Shown here in pieces: positions 8,224 through 16,730 of a stretch of 64,000 nt of DNA. Location of the stretch: assembly GCF_000745345.1 (NCBI RefSeq), contig NZ_JQNR01000005.1, positions 2,728,001 through 2,792,000 of the forward strand, given 5' to 3'. Each line of letters opens with the position of its first letter. Position 1 is the first letter of the stretch. The position numbers were made by a program, and so were the translations under genes. The stretch is from Actinacidiphila yeochonensis CN732. Lineage in GTDB: Bacteria; Actinomycetota; Actinomycetes; Streptomycetales; Streptomycetaceae. The notes beneath the pieces are model-generated. The model saw nothing but the letters and a program-made list of their open reading frames with translations. It searched no databases and was not told the DNA's origin.

Positions 8224-11200
8224 GTGAGGACACGCAGATTCCGACTGGTCGGCGCGGGCATCACCGCCGCACTGGTCGCGGGAACCCTGGGGCTCGCCGC
8301 CCAGAGCGCCGAGGCGGCCGCGCCGCTGGTGGCCGACCCGACCAGCCTCGTCGACACCTTCCTCGGCACCGGTAGCGGCGGCGCGAACGTCGGGGACGTC
8401 GACATGTTCCCCGGCGCCTCGATGCCGTTCGGCATGGTGGCCTGGAGCCCCGACACCTCGCCCAAGCGCCCGGCGAGCGGCGGCTACGCGTACGACTCCG
8501 GATCGACCATCGGACTGACGGTCACCCATGTCTCGGGCGCCGGCTGCAACATCGAGGGCAACCTGCCGATCCTGCCCACGACCGGAGCCATTCCCGCCAA
8601 CCCGACCAACGCCACGGAGCCGTTCAGCCACGACGACGAGAAGGCCGCGCCCGGCAGCTACGAGATGAGGCTCGGCGCCGACGGCGAGATGAGCGCCAAG
8701 CTCGCGGCGACCACCCGTACGGGCATCGGCGACTTCGGGTTCCCCGCCACGAACCAGGCCAACTTCCTCTTCAAAGCCGGGGATTCACAGAACGGCGACA
8801 CCGCGGCCGACGTCAGCATCGACGGCGACCACGAGGTCAGCGGCTCCATCACCAGCGGCCACTTCTGCGGGGACCAGCAGCTTCCCGAGCCGGTCTACTA
8901 CGCGGTCTCCTTCGACCGGCCCTTCACCTCGTACGGCACCTGGAACTCCAAGGGCACGAACCCGGGTTCGCGGACGGACGCGAGCGGCAAGGGCTCGGGC
9001 GGCTGGGTCACCTTCGACACCACCGACGCGGGACACGTCGGGATGAAGGTGGGTATCAGCTACGTCAGTGAGGCCGGCGCCAAGGCCAACCTCGCGGCCG
9101 AGAACCGGGGATGGAGCGAACAGGCCGTCGCCCGGAGCGCGCACGACACCTGGCGGCAGCTCCTGTCGAAGATCCAGGTCGGCGGCGGCACCCGCGACCA
9201 CCAGGTGCAGTTCTACACCGCGCTGTACCACGCGCTCCTGGTCCCGACCACCTTCAGCGACGCGAACGGGCAGTACCAGGGGTTCGACCTGAAGACCCAC
9301 ACGCTGCCGCCGGGCAGGACCCAGTACACCAACTTCTCCGGCTGGGACATCTACCGTTCGGAGATCCCGCTGCTCGCGACCCTGCTGCCGAAGCAGACGA
9401 GCGACATGGTGCAGTCCCTGCTCAACGACGCGGAGCAGGGCGGCTGGCTGCCGAAATGGCCCAACGGGAACACCGAGACCGGCGTGATGAACGGTGACGC
9501 GGCCGATCCCATCATCGCCGAGGCGTACACCTTCGGCGCCCGCGACTTCGACACGAAGGCCGCGCTGAAGGCCATGGTCAAGGGTGCCACCGCGGTGCCG
9601 ACGAAGGACCAACTCGGCCAGGGCTGGTACGAGGAGCGCCCGCAGTCGGCCGACTACCAGAAGCTCGGCTACGTGCCGAACGACTCCAGCACCAACAACT
9701 CCGCGGTCACCAACGGCGCCTCCGAGACGCTGGAGTACGCGCTCGACGACTTCTCCATCGCGAAGTTCGCCCAGGCGACCGGCGCGAGCTCCACCTACCG
9801 CACCTTCCTCGACCGCTCGCAGAACTGGACCAAGCTCTTCAACACGGGCTCCGGCTACCTCCAGCCCCGCGACGGCGACGGGGCGTTCCCGACGGGCGAC
9901 CCGGTCACCGCGGGCATGTCGAGCTTCGGCCAGTCCGGCTTCCAGGAGGGCAACGCCGCCCAGTACGCGTGGGCCGTGCCGCAGAACCTCGGCGGCCTCG
10001 TCCAGGCCATGGGCGGCGACGACAACGCCAACCGCAGGCTCGACGCCTTCTTCACCTCGTTCAACTCGGGCCCCAACGACCCGACGTACTGGGCGGGCAA
10101 CGAGATCGACCTGCTCGCGCCCTGGGTGTACGACTACACGGGGGAGCCGTACAAGACGCAGTCCACCGTCCACCAGCTGATCGACACGGTCTACTCCGAC
10201 ACCCCCGGCGGTGAGCCGGGCAACGACGACCTGGGCGCGATGAGCTCCTGGTACGTCTGGTCGGCCATGGGCATGTACCCCGAGACACCGGGCACGCCGG
10301 TCCTCGCCCTCGGCACCCCGCTCTTCCCCCGCGTCCAGCTGAACCTGGACGGACGCCAGGTCACCGTCTCCGCGCCCGGCACGTCCGCCGACACGTACTA
10401 CGTGCACGGCCTGTCCGTGAACGGGCAGCGCACCTCGGATGACTGGCTCCCGGCCACCGACCTGCTCGGCCGCGGCCGTCCGCTGTCCCTGGACTACACG
10501 GTCGGCTCCACGCCCGACACCGCGTGGGGAGCCCGCACCGCCGACCGCCCGCCGTCCTTCCCGGCGGGGCGCGCCACCTTCCCGACGGGCGTCACCCCGG
10601 TCGACATGACGACCACCCCCGCGGCCGTGACCGTGCCGACCGGCGCGAGCGCCGACACCACCATGGCGCTGACCGTGGACGCCGGTTCCGAGATCACGCC
10701 GTCGAAGCCGATCCGCACCCTCACCTGGAACGCGAACCCGCCCGCCGGCGTCACCGTCACCCCGGCCACCGGCACCACGACGGTGGGAGCCGACGGAAAG
10801 GCGCAGGTCGAGCTCTCCGTGTCCGCCGCGGCCGACGCGCCGCAGGGCTTCGAGGCGGTGCCGATCGCCCTGTCCTCGACGGACACGAAGATCCCGCTGC
10901 CCACCCTCTCCTTCCCGGTCTCCGTGGTCGGCACCGGTGACACGGCCACAGCCTGCACCACGCTGGGCGACACCAACACCGCGCAGGGCCTGGCCCAGCA
11001 CGAGGTGGGCGGGGACGGCTCCACCACGCCCCAGACGGTCGGCGGCCAGTCCGCGCGCACCACGGTCCCGCTCGTGACGGACGACCTGAACATGTACTTC
11101 CAGCTCGACAAGCGGCTGGCCTTCGGCACGACCAGCTCGACCACCTTCACCATCTCGTACTACGACTCGGGCACCGACTCCTGGAGCCTGCAGTACGACG

Positions 11201-11427
11201 CGGCCGGCACCAGCGGCGCCTACACCAGGGCACTGAGCGTCACCAACACGAACACCGACACCTGGAAGACGGCGACGGTCACCGTGCCGGACTCCTACTT
11301 CGCCAACCGGGAGAACGGCAGCAGCGACTTCCGCATCGCCTCCGGCTCGCCGGTGACGGTGCACAGCGTCAGGACCGAGACCAGCGGCCCCGGCGTCCTC
11401 CCCATGAACCTCTGCCCCGCGCCCTGA
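8224..11427 (+). CDS. Secreted GH92 alpha-mannosidase
   Basis: A 1067-residue secreted glycoside hydrolase. It starts with a signal peptide (basic MRTRRFRLVG, a hydrophobic run, AQSAEAAA cleavage region). The GH92 pattern then follows: VDTFLGTGSGGANVGD and FPGASMPFGMVAWSPD at the start of the domain, THVSGAGCN, then FSGWDIYRSEIPLLATLLP, WAGNEIDLLAPWVYDY and LGAMSSWYVWSAMGMYPE. GH92 enzymes are calcium-dependent exo-alpha-mannosidases that trim mannan and N-glycan chains. The last 300 or so residues look like an Ig-like spacer (TMALTVDAGSEITPSKPIR) and a beta-rich carbohydrate-binding-type domain. The GTG start has GGAGAGGA upstream. It lies behind the palindromic operator and ends at a very strong hairpin. 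Confidence 0.92.
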   Translation: MRTRRFRLVGAGITAALVAGTLGLAAQSAEAAAPLVADPTSLVDTFLGTGSGGANVGDVDMFPGASMPFGMVAWSPDTSPKRPASGGYAYDSGSTIGLTVTHVSGAGCNIEGNLPILPTTGAIPANPTNATEPFSHDDEKAAPGSYEMRLGADGEMSAKLAATTRTGIGDFGFPATNQANFLFKAGDSQNGDTAADVSIDGDHEVSGSITSGHFCGDQQLPEPVYYAVSFDRPFTSYGTWNSKGTNPGSRTDASGKGSGGWVTFDTTDAGHVGMKVGISYVSEAGAKANLAAENRGWSEQAVARSAHDTWRQLLSKIQVGGGTRDHQVQFYTALYHALLVPTTFSDANGQYQGFDLKTHTLPPGRTQYTNFSGWDIYRSEIPLLATLLPKQTSDMVQSLLNDAEQGGWLPKWPNGNTETGVMNGDAADPIIAEAYTFGARDFDTKAALKAMVKGATAVPTKDQLGQGWYEERPQSADYQKLGYVPNDSSTNNSAVTNGASETLEYALDDFSIAKFAQATGASSTYRTFLDRSQNWTKLFNTGSGYLQPRDGDGAFPTGDPVTAGMSSFGQSGFQEGNAAQYAWAVPQNLGGLVQAMGGDDNANRRLDAFFTSFNSGPNDPTYWAGNEIDLLAPWVYDYTGEPYKTQSTVHQLIDTVYSDTPGGEPGNDDLGAMSSWYVWSAMGMYPETPGTPVLALGTPLFPRVQLNLDGRQVTVSAPGTSADTYYVHGLSVNGQRTSDDWLPATDLLGRGRPLSLDYTVGSTPDTAWGARTADRPPSFPAGRATFPTGVTPVDMTTTPAAVTVPTGASADTTMALTVDAGSEITPSKPIRTLTWNANPPAGVTVTPATGTTTVGADGKAQVELSVSAAADAPQGFEAVPIALSSTDTKIPLPTLSFPVSVVGTGDTATACTTLGDTNTAQGLAQHEVGGDGSTTPQTVGGQSARTTVPLVTDDLNMYFQLDKRLAFGTTSSTTFTISYYDSGTDSWSLQYDAAGTSGAYTRALSVTNTNTDTWKTATVTVPDSYFANRENGSSDFRIASGSPVTVHSVRTETSGPGVLPMNLCPAP

Positions 11428-11458
11428 CCCCACCACCAGCGCCACGCGCCAAGCGACG

Positions 11459-11502
11459 ACGCCCGCCGCGGCCGGCCGACCCCAGCCGGCCGCGGCGGGC
11501 GT
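11459..11502. terminator. Strong hairpin between convergent genes
   Basis: An 18-bp perfect stem (arm ACGCCCGCCGCGGCCGGC) with an 8-base loop lies 32 bp after the mannosidase stop and is followed by TCGTTTC. It sits between the mannosidase gene and the oppositely oriented protease gene, so it may act in both directions. Confidence 0.85.
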
Positions 11503-11594
11503 TCGTTTCACCCTGCCCGGTCCCTTGCCGCTGGCGCGCCCTCGAACACGCCACCCTCAGCACCAGCCGCTGTGGCGAGTCCGGACCTCGCTGT

Positions 11595-12860
11595 TCAGCG
11601 GCCTGGGCTGAGATACGCCGACAGATGGTGCAGGCGCGTGTGGTAGTCGGGGTGCGAGGCCAGGAGTTTGGCCAGGAGTCCTCGGCGGCCGTCATGCGCC
11701 CGGACGACGGTGCCGAAGGCGCCGGTCCTGCCGCGGGCGGCGAAGGACGTCGTCATGGCGCCGCCGGCCCCCGACGCCTCCGCGTGCATCGTCTGGAGCA
11801 CCTCGGCGAGCATCGGCCCGAAGCCGAGGGCCGCAGCGTGCTGGTCCGCACGCAGCTCTGCCCGGCGGGCCACGGCGGCCAGTGGATACGGCGCCATGAC
11901 CAGAGCCAGAATGACGAACCAGTATGCCAGGGCGAAGGCCACCACGACGCCTGCCGCCGCCAGGAGGAGAGCCACTCCCAGGCAGCTGTTGAGACGACGG
12001 CCGAGGGCGATAACGAGCCGGGCCAGCCTGCGAACGCCGACCCACGCGAGCCGCCCTGGCAACGCGTACCATTCCCCCAGGAGTGAGGACCAGGCGTGGC
12101 CGCCGACATGGTGTGCCAGTTCGTGGGCGAGAACGGCGCCGAGGTGACTACTGGTCAGGTTCTCCAGGGAGAAACGGGTGACGCCCACGATGTGGCCCGC
12201 CGCGGCCAGCGCGTTGAGGTCGTCACTCTCCTCGATCCACAGCTCGTAGGCGCGGCCCTCGACACCCGCGCGGGCGGTCACCTCACGCCAGACGGGCTCC
12301 AGCCGAGCACGTTCCGACGGCGTCGGGTAGCGGAGGTTCAGCAGGTGCCGGGCGAGGGCGCTCTCCGTGGGCCGGTGGAACGCCAGGGTCCCCGAGGCGA
12401 GCCAGAGAAGCACGATCAACCATCCCGAGTGCGGGAGCAGAGCGTAGGAGATCGTCACCACGATCACGAGACTCACGACGAACGGGGGCAAATGCAGGAG
12501 CAGTTGCCCCATGGTCGCGGCATCGACACGCCGCTGCCGGCGCGACAGGTGGACCCGCCCTCGGCGGGCGGCCGCAGGTCCGACCCCGAAACGGGGACCG
12601 GTGCTCGGCTTCGAGTCCTCCTGGCCGGTGTGAGGCCGGATCGGTGTGCTGGAGGGCGCTGTCCGCTGGGTGCTCTGCCTTGGCCCAGTGGGGTACGACG
12701 GAGGGGGTGGCGGCACCGCCCTCCCGGTGTTCCCACTCCGAGGCGGGGGAACACCGGCGCCCGGGTACGTCGGCGGTGGCGGCACCGAGGTCCTCGGGTA
12801 CGCGGGGGCGTCCGAAGAGGGGGCGCTGCCGGAGCGGATGGGGTCGGCTGGAGTCGTCAT
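11595..12860 (-). CDS. M48-family membrane metalloprotease
   Basis: A 421-residue protein with a Pro-rich cytoplasmic N-terminus (about 1-110), two hydrophobic segments near 125-165, an M48 peptidase domain and further hydrophobic segments near 275-310. The zinc motif is complete: HELAHHVGGH (HExxH) with the third ligand in RAELRADQHA. M48 proteases (HtpX/Ste24 type) cleave membrane or membrane-associated proteins. This is the last gene of the five-gene operon that starts with the nucleotide cyclase at 17575, 66 bp after the Pycsar-effector-like gene. That position suggests it acts in the same pathway, perhaps as an effector or in turnover of the membrane partner, but this is inference. Confidence 0.85.
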   Translation of the reverse strand: MTTPADPIRSGSAPSSDAPAYPRTSVPPPPTYPGAGVPPPRSGNTGRAVPPPPPSYPTGPRQSTQRTAPSSTPIRPHTGQEDSKPSTGPRFGVGPAAARRGRVHLSRRQRRVDAATMGQLLLHLPPFVVSLVIVVTISYALLPHSGWLIVLLWLASGTLAFHRPTESALARHLLNLRYPTPSERARLEPVWREVTARAGVEGRAYELWIEESDDLNALAAAGHIVGVTRFSLENLTSSHLGAVLAHELAHHVGGHAWSSLLGEWYALPGRLAWVGVRRLARLVIALGRRLNSCLGVALLLAAAGVVVAFALAYWFVILALVMAPYPLAAVARRAELRADQHAAALGFGPMLAEVLQTMHAEASGAGGAMTTSFAARGRTGAFGTVVRAHDGRRGLLAKLLASHPDYHTRLHHLSAYLSPGR

Positions 12861-12926
12861 GGAGAAATGTCTTCCTCGGTGAGCGTTCGGTCGCGCGCGG
12901 AGGCGTTGCGATGGGACCGGCGACGT

Positions 12927-13433
12927 TCAGCGCAGGGCGAGCGCGGTCGGTAGGAGCACAGCTCCCGCGAGATAGAGGGCCAAGCCAGCGCGTATCCAGC
13001 GGTGCTTGCGGTCGACGATGCGGCTGTTCTCGGCCAGCGCACTGAGCAGCCCCGCGTCCGGATCGGTCGTCGTGTGGTCGAGCGCTTCGGCCAGCAGCCC
13101 CTGCCCTGCCGCACGACGGATGTCGTCGAAGTACGTCAGGGGGCGCCCCGGTCTCCACGGGCTGGCGCCGTACCGGGGACGCACGGCGAGGAGGAGGGAG
13201 AGCAGCGATCCGGCCAGCACCGCCACCGCCGCCCACCACAGCACGGTGCCGGCGGCGGAGAGCTGCGACACCGTCCATCGGCGTGTCGCGAGCAGGCCCC
13301 CGAACAGGCCGACCGTCATGCTGAGAGCTCCCAGGAGCAGGGAGGCCTTGTTGTCCGCGTGCGCGGTCTCCGCCCGCAGCTCCATGAGAAGACGGGAACC
13401 CACGGCGGAACTGTCCGCGCCCGGTCCGCTCAC
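12927..13433 (-). CDS. Pycsar-effector-like (PycTM) three-helix membrane protein
   Basis: A 168-residue protein with the layout of Pycsar TM effectors: a short N-terminal helix with AHADNKAS (24-31), two membrane helices (about 29-50 and 62-84), a cytosolic segment containing GRPLTYFDDIRRA, a conserved ENSRIVDRKHRWIR, and a third membrane helix (about 146-167). In characterised Pycsar systems such proteins are switched on by cyclic pyrimidine nucleotides and damage the membrane to abort phage infection. The GTG start overlaps the SPFH-like gene's stop by four bases, so the two are translationally coupled. The matching cyclase is the first gene of the same operon. The family assignment is from pattern recognition. 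Confidence 0.78.
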   Translation of the reverse strand: MSGPGADSSAVGSRLLMELRAETAHADNKASLLLGALSMTVGLFGGLLATRRWTVSQLSAAGTVLWWAAVAVLAGSLLSLLLAVRPRYGASPWRPGRPLTYFDDIRRAAGQGLLAEALDHTTTDPDAGLLSALAENSRIVDRKHRWIRAGLALYLAGAVLLPTALALR

Positions 13434-14560
13434 CGTCCGTCCCCCGCGTCGTCGGCCTGAGCCGTACCGGGGGGCTTCCGGAAGGATGCCCGGGTGTCGC
13501 CTGCGGGCTGCCAGGGCAGGGCGCCCTGTACCGGTACGGGCGGCGCCGGTTCGGTGTCGGGCAGGCCCCGGGTGAGGAGCTCTTCGACGATGCGCGTCGC
13601 CGGGGCGGTAAGGCCCGCACGCTGGTAGTCCTCCAGGTTGCCTTCCCCCTTCAGCACCTGCAGGGCGACCTCCCGCTGGCTGCGGATCAGGGTGAGTTCG
13701 TCCTCGCGCAGGTTCTCCATCACCAGCCGGAAGTCCTCGGGGTGCCGGCTCAGGTGGAGGGCCCAGGACGCCACACCGCCGTGCTGGAGGTAGTACTGGT
13801 AGTACTCGATCTTCTCCGCCTCCAGTTTCCTCAGCTCCGCCTCCTGGTGGCTCTGCCGGATCGCGAGTTCGTGGCGCTGGTCGGCCTGTGCCCTTTCCCG
13901 TTCGGCCCGGAGTTCGTCCTCACGCATCGCAAGGTCGTGGGAGGAGCCGAGCCGCTGGTCGGAGTACCGGATCTCGCGCAGCGCACGCTGCTGCGCGACG
14001 GCGTCGTCGTCCTGGCGCAGCCGGACCGCCCATGACACGCGCAGCCCGGCCCCCTCCGCCAGCGGTCCGGCGGCGGCGACCGCCTGGCGCACGGCCCCTT
14101 CCGCCTCCGAACTCCGGTCGATCGGGAACCTGCGGCTGACCTCGCGCATCAGCTCCTCCAGGCGTCTGGTCAACAACGCCGGGACGTCCCGCTCCCGGCT
14201 GGTCACGAACTGTTCCGGGCGGGTGACCTGCCAGGTCATCGCCAGGTCGGCCGTGAAGTCGAAGGCGTCGTTGTCACTCGGCAGCGACAGCGACCCGGTG
14301 CAGGAGTGGACCCCCATGTCCACCTCGTACACGGCGGTGTACCGCCTTGTGGCGAGCTCCGACCGGCTGGGGCGACGCGGCGGGAGATAGGTGTCGTGTT
14401 CTCCCTTGTTCGTGGCGAAGACCAGGGCGTTGTCGATCCGGCTGTAGCTCTTGCGGTAGTCGAACCGCGCCAACTGGCGAACCGTCACAACCGGGTCGAC
14501 GAGGACGCTGTGCCGGTGCGCGCCCTGGTCCCAGTCAGGTTCGCGACGGAAGTCCGCCAT
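13430..14560 (-). CDS. SPFH/band-7-like protein with coiled coil
   Basis: A 376-residue protein. Residues about 90-200 look like an SPFH (prohibitin/stomatin) domain: DFTADLAMTWQVTRPEQFV, then PALLTRRLEELMREVSRRF, and AEGAGLRVSWAVRLRQDDD. A long Glu/Arg-rich coiled coil follows (LAMREDELRAERERAQ to LEAEKIEYYQYYL). The C-terminus is Pro-rich. I see no clear membrane helix, so it may bind membrane only through partners. SPFH proteins form large ring or cage scaffolds. The ATG has AAGGAGAGATG before it, and it overlaps the previous gene by 26 bases and the next by four. That places it firmly inside the cyclase operon as a likely scaffold. Confidence 0.65.
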   Translation of the reverse strand: MADFRREPDWDQGAHRHSVLVDPVVTVRQLARFDYRKSYSRIDNALVFATNKGEHDTYLPPRRPSRSELATRRYTAVYEVDMGVHSCTGSLSLPSDNDAFDFTADLAMTWQVTRPEQFVTSRERDVPALLTRRLEELMREVSRRFPIDRSSEAEGAVRQAVAAAGPLAEGAGLRVSWAVRLRQDDDAVAQQRALREIRYSDQRLGSSHDLAMREDELRAERERAQADQRHELAIRQSHQEAELRKLEAEKIEYYQYYLQHGGVASWALHLSRHPEDFRLVMENLREDELTLIRSQREVALQVLKGEGNLEDYQRAGLTAPATRIVEELLTRGLPDTEPAPPVPVQGALPWQPAGDTRASFRKPPGTAQADDAGDGR

Positions 14561-16730
14561 GGGGCATCTCTCCTTGCTCTGCGTTCGTCAGCTCATGGAC
14601 GGGTGGGGGGTTGACGCCGGGCCCGAGCATCGGGTTCAGCAACCGCGTGGTGACCTTGAGAGGCTCGCCGTGCCTGTCGTGCAACGTCCGCAGCATGTGG
14701 CTGAGGCGCTTGCGATCCTCGGCGGTGAGCGCGAGAGCGGGAAGCAGCGCGGCCAGCTGTCCCTCGACCTGGAGGTCGTCATCGGCCGCGCGGACCCATC
14801 CGCCCAGGGCCTTCAGCGCGTCGCCGGTGTACCTCAGGTCGCTCAGGGCGGTCCGCCACAGGTAGGCCAGGAGCCGGGCGTCCTCGGTGCTTCCCTGGGC
14901 GGCGGCCTCGGCATACCACTGCAGGAGCAGCCGGTCGTCCGTATGCGTGCACGCGAGGACGAAGGCACGCAGTACCAGTTCGTCGGCGGGCGCTTTGCCC
15001 TGGAGGAGTTGGACCAGGTCGTGCAGGATCTGCCCGCGGACCGCGGACGACTGATCGGTCAGCAGCAGTGCGACGGACTCGGCGATGTGCCCGACCTCAG
15101 CTTCGTCGTCAGCCACCCGGGCCGCGTCCACCAGCGCCTCCAGCGCTGCCTGCGGCATCTTCGCGCCGATCAGGCCGTAGACACGGATCGCCGTCCACCG
15201 GAGCCGGACCCCGGAATCCGTGTCGCACCAGGATCGTAGGATCCCCGGGATGTTGGGGGCGCCGATGGCATGGGCCATCGCGAGGGTGTTGGCGGCGACC
15301 AGGCACGTCCGATAGCGCTTCGACCCCGCCCAACGCTCGATGATCAGCGCCATCGCCGACGGAAGGTCGGCGTCGGCCAGCACGGCCGCGGTCACCGCCG
15401 CCCTGGTGCGTACCAGGGGCCGGCCGTCCTCGGCGAGCCGCTCCAGCCAGCGGATCAGCGCGGGCCGCGCGGACGGATGGCCCGTCCACACCTCGCGGAG
15501 GACCTCGCCGGCGGTCCGGGGCTCCAGGAAGCGGGCCATGCGCTGCGTCACCGGCCCCCACTCGGTGTGCTCCTTCTGCGGATACTCCTCGGCGCGTGCG
15601 AGCAGCAGCCGCTTGGTGATCGACGTGCCGAAGATGCCCACGCGTGAGTGGGATCCGGCGTCTTCGGTCCGCTGGAACTGTGTGAACAGGTCGTCGCTGA
15701 GCTCCGCGGTCAGGGCGTACGCCGCTTCGTCGAACGCCGCCAGGGAGAGAAGGAAGGCCTTGTCCCGCAGCTGGGTCTGGTCGTCGCTGAACCACTCCTG
15801 AACCTGTTTCCGGAGCAGCCCCCTGCTGACGGCGGCCAGCTCCTCGTGGCCCGCCTCACCGTCCACGTAGCCGGCCAGGGCCTTGGCGAACACGGCTGCC
15901 TCACGGAGCTGGTGGTCCTTGTGGGCGAGGAACTCGCGGGCGGCCGGCAGAGCGAGCAGTTCCCTCTCCCGCGGCGGATCGTCCACCAGGGCGTGCAGCT
16001 GCGAACGGAGAACGGCCTCAGGGGACGGAGGGCGCCACTCGACCACTCTGATGCCGCGCAGTACGGCGTACAGATCGACCGTGACGACCAGGTAGGCGTT
16101 CTTCTTTTCCAGCTCGTCCCGCACGGCCCAGACATCGACGTCACGCAGCTGGTTGTCGCGGCTCGTCACCAGGTCGCTGACCAGGTAGCCCCGTGACGTC
16201 CCCACCACCTCGTCCTTGAGCAGGGCGGGCGTGGTCTTCGGATCGAGGGCGCGCACGGGTACAGCCTTCACAGCGTGCAGCAGCATCAGCGCGGCGCTGT
16301 GGCGGCCGCTGAAGGGCGCCCCTGACAGCACGAGAACCCGCTCTTCGCGCAATCGCCCGAGGAGCGGGTGCACGAGCTCCTCGTATCCCGCGAAGACCCG
16401 TGCGCGCTCCTCCAGTTCGGACGCGGGGACGTCCCCGGACGCGTGGTGGGAACCCCCGAGGCGGATGTGCTGCTCGATCTTCGTGCCCATGATGACGTCG
16501 CCGGCGACGTTGCCACCGCTGACCCCCGTCTGGCTGCCGCCGACCAGACTGCCTCCGAAGGAGGCCGGTGCGTGCCGGATCAGTTCGAGGCGGGCGGCCC
16601 ACGGGTCCTGCGGGCTGTCGCCCTCCTCCGCGGCCTGCGGATCGTCCGTCGGCTCCTGCTGACCGGGCTGCGGTTCGGTCTCGCCAGGACCGCGTGCGTC
16701 CGTCCCGTCCTGGCGGGGCTGCTCACTCAT
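14535..16730 (-). CDS. Degenerate P-loop / alpha-solenoid (NLR-like) protein with N-terminal Gly-rich motif
   Basis: A 731-residue protein. After an acidic disordered start, residues 57-82 form a Gly/Val-rich motif (FGGS-LVGGSQ-GVSGGNVAGDVIMG) that is nearly the same as one at the C-terminus of the upstream cyclase. The next domain has a P-loop-like VLVLSGAPFSGRHSA, in which Arg-His replaces the Lys-Ser/Thr of Walker A, and a strand NAYLVVTVDLYAVLRG that could be a Walker B equivalent. The rest (about 400-731) is helical and repeat-like (TRAAVTAAVLADADLP, HIAESVALLLTDQ), resembling HEAT repeats. This resembles a STAND/NLR receptor whose nucleotide site has decayed. It overlaps the cyclase stop by one base and is the operon's second gene. 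Confidence 0.6.
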   Translation of the reverse strand: MSEQPRQDGTDARGPGETEPQPGQQEPTDDPQAAEEGDSPQDPWAARLELIRHAPASFGGSLVGGSQTGVSGGNVAGDVIMGTKIEQHIRLGGSHHASGDVPASELEERARVFAGYEELVHPLLGRLREERVLVLSGAPFSGRHSAALMLLHAVKAVPVRALDPKTTPALLKDEVVGTSRGYLVSDLVTSRDNQLRDVDVWAVRDELEKKNAYLVVTVDLYAVLRGIRVVEWRPPSPEAVLRSQLHALVDDPPRERELLALPAAREFLAHKDHQLREAAVFAKALAGYVDGEAGHEELAAVSRGLLRKQVQEWFSDDQTQLRDKAFLLSLAAFDEAAYALTAELSDDLFTQFQRTEDAGSHSRVGIFGTSITKRLLLARAEEYPQKEHTEWGPVTQRMARFLEPRTAGEVLREVWTGHPSARPALIRWLERLAEDGRPLVRTRAAVTAAVLADADLPSAMALIIERWAGSKRYRTCLVAANTLAMAHAIGAPNIPGILRSWCDTDSGVRLRWTAIRVYGLIGAKMPQAALEALVDAARVADDEAEVGHIAESVALLLTDQSSAVRGQILHDLVQLLQGKAPADELVLRAFVLACTHTDDRLLLQWYAEAAAQGSTEDARLLAYLWRTALSDLRYTGDALKALGGWVRAADDDLQVEGQLAALLPALALTAEDRKRLSHMLRTLHDRHGEPLKVTTRLLNPMLGPGVNPPPVHELTNAEQGEMPHGGLPSRT

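Noticed and set aside
8785..11511. A 908-codon minus-strand open frame opposite the mannosidase gene
   Set aside because: Antisense shadow with Arg/Val/Gly-rich composition and no ribosome site; the plus strand encodes a clear GH92 enzyme.
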